Part shown: positions 51,071 to 56,574 of the stretch, one piece after another | Layout: each line of letters starts with the position of its first letter | Position numbering within the stretch: position 1 is the first letter of the stretch | Assembly: GCA_004297395.1 (NCBI GenBank) | Contig: SCUO01000047.1 | Span: 1-56,574, forward strand | Source of the DNA: Chloroflexota bacterium | Lineage (GTDB): Bacteria > Chloroflexota > Limnocylindria > Limnocylindrales > CSP1-4 | Direction of reading: 5' to 3' | DNA length: 56,574 nucleotides | Position numbers and translations under genes: made by a program | The notes under the pieces: model-generated | What the model was told of the DNA's origin: nothing | Databases searched by the model: none | Seen by the model: only the letters and a program-made list of their open reading frames with translations

Positions 51071-51100
51071 ATGACGTCCCGCCCGCGGCCATCGCGATGA
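51071..51100 (+). CDS. Nine-codon leader ORF overlapping the EamA transporter start
   Basis: ATG at 51071 encodes MTSRPRPSR and stops at TGA 51098-51100, which overlaps the ATG of the next gene (ATGA). GAGAAT lies six bases before the leader ATG, the same spacing as leaderless promoters elsewhere here. The arrangement would couple translation of the transporter to the leader. The peptide is rich in Arg and Pro, residues that can slow ribosomes. It may be a regulatory leader or a chance ORF. Confidence 0.4.
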   Translation: MTSRPRPSR

Positions 51101-52020
51101 CCCGCCGAGGGCTCGTCCTGTTCGGCCTCATGTCCTTCATCTGGGGCATCCCCTACCTGTTCATCCGGGTCGCGGTCGAGGAGATCTCGCCGTCCGTCCT
51201 GGTCCTCGGCCGGACGGCCATCGCCGCGGCGATCCTCATGCCGATCGCGCTCCTCCGCGTCGACCTGCGCCCGATCCTGGCCCGGTGGCGCTGGGTCGTA
51301 GCCTTCACGGCGGTCGAGATCGCGGTGCCGTGGGTCATGCTCGGCGCGGCCGAGCAGCACATCTCGAGCTCGCTCGCGGGGCTGCTGATCGCAGGCGTCC
51401 CACTCGTGGGCGCGATGATCGCCCTCGCCACGGGCGGTGCGGACCGGTTCGGCCGGACTGGGCTGGTGGGACTTCTGATCGGCTTCGCCGGGGTTGCCGC
51501 AATCGTCGGCGGCGATCTCGGGTCGGCCGACCCGGTGGCATTCCTCGAGATCGCGATCGTCGTCGTCGGCTACGCCGTCGGGCCGGCGATCCTGGCCCGC
51601 CGCCTCGGCGGGCTGTCGTCGATCGGAATCATGGCCGTGTCGCTGGCGCTGAGTGCGCTGATCTACGTGCCGATTGCCGCCGTGCAGTGGCCGACGACGA
51701 TGCCATCGTCGAACGTCATCTGGGCGGTCGTGATCCTGGCGACGATCTGCACGGCGGCGGCATTCCTCGTCTTCGCCGCGCTGATCGACGAGATCGGGCC
51801 CGTCCGGGCGACCGTGATCACCTACGTCAACCCGGGGGTGGCGGCGGTCCTGGGCGTGGTGGTCCTGCGCGAGGCATTCACGGCCTCGATGGCCATCGGC
51901 TTCGCCCTCGTCATCCTTGGCTCAGTCCTCGCGACGCGCCGGCCCGCGGCGATGGCCGCGGAGCCCGCCGCGTTGGCTGAGTCACCGGCGGAATCGACAG
52001 CCACGGCGGCGTACCCGTAA
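51097..52020 (+). CDS. EamA (DMT superfamily) transporter
   Basis: The 307-residue protein has ten membrane helices in two EamA repeats. MTRRGLVLFGLMSFIWGIPYLFIRVAVEEISPSVLVLGRT is the first-repeat signature and VRATVITYVNPGVAAVLGVVVLREAFT the second-repeat one. Such proteins export amino acids, purines or other metabolites from the cytosol. The start codon overlaps the stop of a nine-codon leader ORF. The C-terminal tail (about 25 residues, Ala/Glu-rich) is cytosolic. The next gene is convergent, 214 bp away, with a repeat copy between them. Confidence 0.9.
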   Translation: MTRRGLVLFGLMSFIWGIPYLFIRVAVEEISPSVLVLGRTAIAAAILMPIALLRVDLRPILARWRWVVAFTAVEIAVPWVMLGAAEQHISSSLAGLLIAGVPLVGAMIALATGGADRFGRTGLVGLLIGFAGVAAIVGGDLGSADPVAFLEIAIVVVGYAVGPAILARRLGGLSSIGIMAVSLALSALIYVPIAAVQWPTTMPSSNVIWAVVILATICTAAAFLVFAALIDEIGPVRATVITYVNPGVAAVLGVVVLREAFTASMAIGFALVILGSVLATRRPAAMAAEPAALAESPAESTATAAYP

Positions 52021-52068
52021 GCCCCGCCGTCCGGGGGTTGCCGTGCGGCCACGTCCGGATGCTCGTAG

Positions 52069-52154
52069 CGCATCAGGATCGCCGCATCAGGATCGCGACA
52101 GACGAGCGTGGCGCCGGGCGAGTCCGGTCGATCTCGAGGAGTGGCGAAGCGTGG
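52069..52154 (-). repeat. Dispersed intergenic repeat, copy 3 (inverted)
   Basis: On the minus strand it reads CCACGCTTCGCCACTCC at its start, keeps ATCGACCGG and GCGCCACGC in the middle and ends GCGATCCTGATGCG. The 72-bp core (52083-52154) equals copy 1 in length; a second CTGATGCG follows at 52076-52069. It sits between the convergent ends of the EamA and PaaK-like genes, which argues against a promoter role. Confidence 0.5.
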
Positions 52155-52234
52155 ATGGGCGGCGTCTGACGCACCCGGCGCATCAGCCGGTTCGCGGGCC
52201 TGGCGACGATTCGGGGCGTCGCGCCGGGACTCGG

Positions 52235-53962
52235 TCAGGCCGGCGGGATCAGGCGCCGAGGCTTGATCCGCCCGGCATCGTCGGCGAATGGCCCGGCGCC
52301 CGTCTGATGGAGCGTGACGACCGGCTGCATCGCCGCCGGGAACTCACCGAGGGCCTCGCGAAAGTCCGCATTGAGGGCCTGGAGGCCATCCCGGAAGAAG
52401 TCGACGAGCGATGCCGCCCAGGCATCGTCGGGTGCCTCGCCCCGGATGAGCTCGAGGGCGATCGCAGGGCGGGGCGTGCCGTCTGCGTCGGTCGCGCCCG
52501 TCAGGAGGAAGGACTGGAGGCGGCGGGCAAGGGCCGGGTTGCCGTAGACGATCGTCTCGATGTCCTCGGGATAGATGTTCGCGCCCATGACGCTGATCGT
52601 GGCGTCGCGGCGGCCGTAGATGAAGACGAACGGCAACGGGATGGGGCGGCTCCACGGCAGCCGGCCGCGCGGGCCGGCCACGTCGGGCATCGCGCCGAGC
52701 TGGCCGATGTCGATGCCGTGCTCGGCAAGGATCCGGCGAACCGTCGCAAACGGCAGCAACCCGCCGGCGTCGTGGACGTTGTAGCGGATGCGGGGCGTCA
52801 TGAGGTCGAGGCGGCTGACCGTGCACAGGACCTCGCCGAGGTCGTTGACCTCGAGGTGATGGATCAGCGGGTTGTACTGGAAGACCATCGGCAGGCGCGG
52901 ATCCGCGCCGAAGAGGGCGGCCCGGATGTCCGGGCGCGCCCGGGCCAGCCGACGGAGGGCCACGCTGACCGGCGATTCGGCGGCCATCCCGATCTCGAGG
53001 TCGGTGGCGCCGTAGCCCGAATAGACGACGTCGAAGCGCTCGAGCAGCCGATCACGGAGCTCCTCGGTCATGCCCTCGCCGCCGACGATGGCGCTGAGCC
53101 GGTAGTCGGGCCACGGGAAGCCCTCGCGCTCGCCCTCGTCGAGGAGATGCTTGAGGAACGGCGGATAGCCGCTGATGAGGTACCGGACGCTTGGCCCAAG
53201 CACACGGAGCGACGCCAGGATCTTGCCGATGTCCGGGCCGATCGACTTCACCAGGCCATGGCGGACCATGCCCTGGGACATCGTGATTCCCGTCGCCCAC
53301 GCACCCATCGAGAAGCCGTTGAGGGTCACGAGCTCCTCGTCACCGAAGGCGTAGCGGGCAAAGAACGCGATGTTGCGCTGGGCGACGTTCCGCTCGGCGG
53401 CACCCCGGATCCAGTTGTATGGCGTGCCCGTGGAGCCGCTCGACTCGTCGATCGTCACGCCTTTGAACCGGATCCGGCCGTCGACGCAGCGCTCAGCGAG
53501 GGGGTGAAGGTCGATGTAGGAGCGCTTGTCGGTCTCCGGGATCGCCTCGAGGATGCCGGCCGGCGGCAGCCGGTCGTGGTCGATGCCGGCCGCGCGGAGG
53601 TGGGCCCGGTAGGCCGGCACGCGCTTGATCGCCCGCCACGCGGCCCGCTCGGCCCGGAGCCGCCCGGTGAGGCGCAGGAGGGCCGGCGGCATGGTCACGA
53701 AGAGGGCCTTCAGCCAGCCGTAGCGAATGCCGATGAACCGGAACGTGAGGTCCAGCGGGAGGAGCCATGCGTTCCGCCCCAGGCCGAAGGCCCAGGCCAT
53801 GAAGTGGCGGACGACCGTCTCCGCGGCCGCCCCGATCCCCTCTGTTGCCCTGTTCTCCGGACCGGGCTGCACGGAGGCGGTCATCGCTCCTGTCGACCGG
53901 GCTTCGGCCGTGTCGGGCGCGACCGCGGCGTCAGGGGTGCCCGGATGGTTGGTGGGACTCAT
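52235..53962 (-). CDS. Phenylacetate-CoA ligase-like (PaaK/CapK) adenylate-forming enzyme
   Basis: From the ATG at 53962 the protein has 575 residues. After a disordered start, RNAWLLPLDLTFRFIGIRYGWLKALF leads into the adenylate-forming fold: ESSGSTGTPYNW (the ATP phosphate loop), YSGYGATDLEIG (the Y-G-x-T-E-like A5 motif) and FIYGRRDATISVMGANIYPEDIE (hinge, GRxD with G-A-N-I-Y-P). These are PaaK/CapK features. It activates a carboxylic acid as AMP ester, possibly to form a CoA thioester. GAGGG upstream favours this ATG over two in-frame alternatives further up. No aromatic-degradation genes are nearby. Confidence 0.85.
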   Translation of the reverse strand: MSPTNHPGTPDAAVAPDTAEARSTGAMTASVQPGPENRATEGIGAAAETVVRHFMAWAFGLGRNAWLLPLDLTFRFIGIRYGWLKALFVTMPPALLRLTGRLRAERAAWRAIKRVPAYRAHLRAAGIDHDRLPPAGILEAIPETDKRSYIDLHPLAERCVDGRIRFKGVTIDESSGSTGTPYNWIRGAAERNVAQRNIAFFARYAFGDEELVTLNGFSMGAWATGITMSQGMVRHGLVKSIGPDIGKILASLRVLGPSVRYLISGYPPFLKHLLDEGEREGFPWPDYRLSAIVGGEGMTEELRDRLLERFDVVYSGYGATDLEIGMAAESPVSVALRRLARARPDIRAALFGADPRLPMVFQYNPLIHHLEVNDLGEVLCTVSRLDLMTPRIRYNVHDAGGLLPFATVRRILAEHGIDIGQLGAMPDVAGPRGRLPWSRPIPLPFVFIYGRRDATISVMGANIYPEDIETIVYGNPALARRLQSFLLTGATDADGTPRPAIALELIRGEAPDDAWAASLVDFFRDGLQALNADFREALGEFPAAMQPVVTLHQTGAGPFADDAGRIKPRRLIPPA

Positions 53963-54121
53963 GGACGACCCTCGCTCTGGCGGCCCCCAGCTGGCGGCCA
54001 TTGTGCGGCCTGGGACACCGGCCTGGGACACCGCGCCTGGCGGAGAGACGTGTGATTCTCCCGCCTGTTACCGGCGAGCACGCAGCCGGGACTTCACGCT
54101 GCAGCCGCTTCGTCCCCGAGG

Positions 54122-55141
54122 CTAGGCGGGGCAGCTATTGCGAACCGGCTCCGCCACGATGAACGGGAGCTCGATCTCGCTCGTGGCGGTCAGGCCGAGG
54201 ACGCTGTAGGCGACGAGGATCGACTCGCGGCTCTGGAACCCGAACGTATCCGGATCCTCGTCGACGAAGCCCGGACCGAAGGCGCACTCGCTCGCCCTGG
54301 CGACGAGGTACAGGGTCACGAAGTCGCCGGATGCCACGTCGATCGGGTGGAAGGCCGAGGAGGCCTCGATCGCTGGCATGAAGCCGTGCGGATCGTCGTG
54401 CTGCCACACCGCCGACCAGCGGTAGAACAGCACGCCCGGCGAGTTGGGCTCCACGATGCCGAGGAAGCGGATCGGCAACGGACCCGGGTTTCTGAGACCC
54501 AATCCGAAGGCGAACGGCTCGCCCTTTGGGACGGTCACGTACCAGACGTCCCGGCTGTCGGATCCCGCCGGCGGCTCTGCCGTCATATCGAGCCCCAGGC
54601 GTGGGCCATACGAACCGCCCCACTCGAATCCCGGATGGACGGCGAGGCTCCTCGCGCCCAGACCGAGCAGCATCCCGAGCGCGAGCCCAATGGCGATGAC
54701 CGGGGCCGCGAGCCGCCGGATGCGTCTGGCCACCCAGCGCACGATCACCGCGATCGCGACCCAGCCGAGGATCGCGACGAGCCACGGGACAACGCCAAGC
54801 TGCTCGTCGACGCTCGCGACGACACCCGGGCCGACCATCGTCGGGTCGAAGGCCTGGGGCGTCGGCGTGCCCCCTCCCGGCGACTGGGACACCAGCGGGA
54901 TCCGGAGCACGCCCATGCGTCCGAAGGCGAGGATCGCGAGTATCCCCGCGGCAAGCCCGGCGACCGGCACGACGGCCGACAGCCACGCGCGGACGGGCGA
55001 CGGCAGGCGGCTCGGCCGAGCAGAGGCGGGGATCAGCTCAATGCGGGCTCGGAGGTCGGCCGGGGCATCCGTCACCGGCCGCGACTCGGCGAGGACCCCC
55101 CGGATGGCGACTTCGAGGCGTTCGTCGATGCCGCCGCTCAT
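54122..55141 (-). CDS. Putative membrane anti-sigma factor
   Basis: The 339-residue protein has a cytosolic N-terminus (MSGGIDERLEVAIRGVLAE and on, about 50 residues), a membrane helix VRAWLSAVVPVAGLAAGILAILAF, an outer loop, two further helices (VPWLVAILGWVAIAVIVRWVARR and APVIAIGLALGMLLGLGAR) and a C-terminal extracellular beta-rich domain of about 170 residues with two Cys. The stop-start overlap of 4 bp with the ECF sigma gene strongly suggests it binds that sigma factor. It lacks the HxxxCxxC zinc motif of ZAS anti-sigmas, so the mode of binding is unclear. Confidence 0.7.
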   Translation of the reverse strand: MSGGIDERLEVAIRGVLAESRPVTDAPADLRARIELIPASARPSRLPSPVRAWLSAVVPVAGLAAGILAILAFGRMGVLRIPLVSQSPGGGTPTPQAFDPTMVGPGVVASVDEQLGVVPWLVAILGWVAIAVIVRWVARRIRRLAAPVIAIGLALGMLLGLGARSLAVHPGFEWGGSYGPRLGLDMTAEPPAGSDSRDVWYVTVPKGEPFAFGLGLRNPGPLPIRFLGIVEPNSPGVLFYRWSAVWQHDDPHGFMPAIEASSAFHPIDVASGDFVTLYLVARASECAFGPGFVDEDPDTFGFQSRESILVAYSVLGLTATSEIELPFIVAEPVRNSCPA

Positions 55142-55719
55142 CGGTCTGCCTCCGGGATCGACGCCCGGAGCCGACCGAGCGCGTGGTGGAGCCTTGACTT
55201 GACGGTTCCTTCGGGAATCCCGAGGAGATCGGCGATCGCCGGCACGGTCATGTCAGCTTCGAACCGAAGGACGACGACGACCCGCTCGTCCTCCGTCAGG
55301 CCGTCGAGGGCGCGGCGTACCAGGTCTCGCAGCGCTCTGTCCGTCGTCGCGTCCGTGACGGACGGGTGCTCTGCCTCGAGTGGCGCCCGGATGACCTCGA
55401 CGGCCCGCCGTCGTCGTCGCCGCAGCCGATCGCGACAGGCGTTGACCAGGATGCGGCCGAACCACGCCTCGAACCGGTCCGGATCCCGTAGGTCCCGCCA
55501 TCGACTCCAGGCGGCGAGCGCCGCGTCGTGGACGGCGTCCTCCGCGTCGAACCGATCGCCGAGGATCACCGCGGCGAGGCGATAGGCTCGGTCCAGGTCG
55601 GCCCCGACGAGCCGGCGAAACGCGGCCGCCCGAGGATCGGTGACGGCGGCGGCGCTCTCGCCACCCAGCCGTGTCGCGTCGGAGTCCTCGAGCCGGTTCG
55701 CCACCAGGCTGCCAATCAT
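55138..55719 (-). CDS. ECF-type RNA polymerase sigma factor
   Basis: The 193-residue protein has region 2, FRRLVGADLDRAYRLAAVILGDRFDAEDAVHDAALAAWSRW, a basic region 2.4 (NACRDRLRRRRRR), and region 4, LTEDERVVVVLRFEADMTVPAIADLLGIPEGTVKSRLHHALGRLR. This is the SigE/RpoE-like ECF pattern. The ATG at 55719 is used because it starts MIGSLVANRLED; a GTG nine codons upstream is also open. It should be held at the membrane by the product of the downstream overlapping gene and direct a stress regulon. Confidence 0.92.
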   Translation of the reverse strand: MIGSLVANRLEDSDATRLGGESAAAVTDPRAAAFRRLVGADLDRAYRLAAVILGDRFDAEDAVHDAALAAWSRWRDLRDPDRFEAWFGRILVNACRDRLRRRRRRAVEVIRAPLEAEHPSVTDATTDRALRDLVRRALDGLTEDERVVVVLRFEADMTVPAIADLLGIPEGTVKSRLHHALGRLRASIPEADR

Positions 55720-55853
55720 CGTCGATCCCGTCCTCTCTCCCGACACGACGCCGGAAGGGGGCGAATCGTTCTCTGACCGGGAACTTGGCCCGGAGGACGC
55801 CCGTGTCTGGTTGCTGACGCCTCAGCGCGCGGCGGTGGCTGTCACCAAGATCG

Positions 55854-56573
55854 TCAGCGCGTCGGCAGGCCGGTGATCCAGTACTCCGTGTCCGGTGTGA
55901 CCGGGGTCCCGAAACGGGCGTTGGCAACCCACAGCCGGCCGGCGGCGAAGGCGACGGTCGTCGGCACGTCGAGGTCGTCGCTCGGGATCCGGCCCTGGAA
56001 GGCGACGGCGCCGCCATGGAACCGGTGGACCTCGACGCCGGTGAACGCCGCACCCCGGACGACGACGTAGAGCGTGCTGCCGACCAGCTCCAGGCCGTCG
56101 GCCGATGGGATGGACCCCTCGCCGAGGAGCTGGATGCTCGCCCCCGTGTGCGGATCGATCGCGAACAGCTCGCCGGTGTTCGACTGCGGGACGATGAGCC
56201 AGCCGGCGAGCGCCGCGATGCCGTTGGCGTTGAAGCCGGCCTGGTAGGCGAAGTCGCCGCTGATCGGGAGGGCGACGGCATCGGCCGGATCGGGCAGCGA
56301 TCCGTCGTCGCCGAGCGGCATGACCAGCACCTGGGGCATGTTCGAGTCGGTCGCGTAGACGGCCTCGGGCGTGACCACGACGTCGTTGACGAAGCCCGAC
56401 GTGAACTGGTAGGTCTCGAGGAGATCGCCGTTCGAGGCGTCGTAGACGCGCACCTGCTGTCCCGGGCCGCCGGCGACCCACAGGCGCTCCGCCCCGGCCT
56501 CGTACTCGAGCCCGACCGCGACCGTCCCGGCGACACCGGGGATGAAGTCGTCCTCGACCTCCCCGTTCCGGAG
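55854..56573 (-). CDS. SMP-30/NHL-like beta-propeller protein, 5' end outside window
   Basis: The frame is open from the right edge to the stop at 55854, giving about 239 C-terminal residues. The repeats VYDASNGDLLETYQFTSGFV, VNDVVVTPEAVYATDSNMPQVLV, GIAALAGWLIVPQSNTGELFAID and VPTTVAFAAGRLWVANARFGTP have the strand pattern of a six-bladed propeller of the SMP-30/gluconolactonase or superoxide-dismutase-like NHL type. These are often secreted in Actinomycetota and Chloroflexota; the N-terminus is not seen, so export cannot be judged. No catalytic metal ligands are evident. Confidence 0.75.
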   Translation of the reverse strand, partial: LRNGEVEDDFIPGVAGTVAVGLEYEAGAERLWVAGGPGQQVRVYDASNGDLLETYQFTSGFVNDVVVTPEAVYATDSNMPQVLVMPLGDDGSLPDPADAVALPISGDFAYQAGFNANGIAALAGWLIVPQSNTGELFAIDPHTGASIQLLGEGSIPSADGLELVGSTLYVVVRGAAFTGVEVHRFHGGAVAFQGRIPSDDLDVPTTVAFAAGRLWVANARFGTPVTPDTEYWITGLPTR

Positions 56574-56574
56574 A

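Overview
The window is a GC-rich (visibly about 70 %) bacterial chromosome segment, densely packed with short intergenic gaps. There is no rRNA, tRNA, insertion sequence, phage or CRISPR signal. The organism looks like a Gram-positive-type (monoderm) Terrabacteria lineage; I lean to Chloroflexota of the Limnocylindria type, with Actinomycetota as the alternative. Reasons: many genes appear to lack a 5' leader (a TANNNT -10 box 6-8 nt before the start codon), exported proteins carry lipoboxes or cell-wall-binding type-2 repeats, there is a PspC/LiaF-like envelope-stress cluster, and no outer-membrane proteins are seen. No phylogenetic marker gene is present, so this is inference.

Layout. 1-5.2 kb: end of a DUF1697 gene, a cyclase-like DUF2652 protein, a DmpA-type aminopeptidase with an amino-acid permease, an Hsp15-like S4 protein and a VapBC toxin-antitoxin pair. 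5.2-12.6 kb: a lipoprotein fusing a serine hydrolase to a TolB-like propeller; a MerB-like organomercurial lyase whose second catalytic Cys codon is TGA, followed by a SECIS-like hairpin (candidate selenoprotein); decayed gene fragments; a C39-like lipoprotein; two RibD/DHFR-like reductases; and a membrane protein. 12.6-24.8 kb: a hydroxyacid dehydrogenase flanked by two copies of a dispersed intergenic repeat, a TetM/OtrA-like ribosome-protection GTPase, a CHRD protein, an ArsR-SRPBCC-hydrolase operon with a 20-bp palindromic operator over its promoter, small metabolic genes, EttA, a flavodoxin and a CsbD protein. 24.8-41 kb: a GAF-PAS-PAS-GAF-EAL phosphodiesterase, two MFS carriers, a DRG/OBG-like GTPase, an ABC-2 exporter, a lectin-like protein, an SH3 membrane protein, prolyl oligopeptidase with an ACT protein, and an alcohol dehydrogenase with a deazaflavin-dependent reductase.

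41-47.3 kb is an envelope-sensing block: LiaF-like protein, PspC protein and NarL-type histidine kinase in one overlapping operon, its LuxR-type regulator tail-to-tail with the kinase, then a divergent cell-wall-anchored C39-like protein that is a plausible regulon member. 47.3-51 kb is a four-gene ABC cluster (two ATPases, two membrane subunits) joined by 4-bp overlaps and read from a leaderless promoter. 51-56.6 kb holds an EamA exporter behind a 9-codon leader ORF, a third (inverted) repeat copy, a PaaK-like adenylating enzyme, an ECF sigma factor with a putative membrane anti-sigma partner, and the end of a propeller protein.

Most notable points: the candidate selenocysteine MerB-like enzyme, the three-copy intergenic repeat, the recurring leaderless promoter pattern, and the ABC ATPase gene without a canonical start codon.
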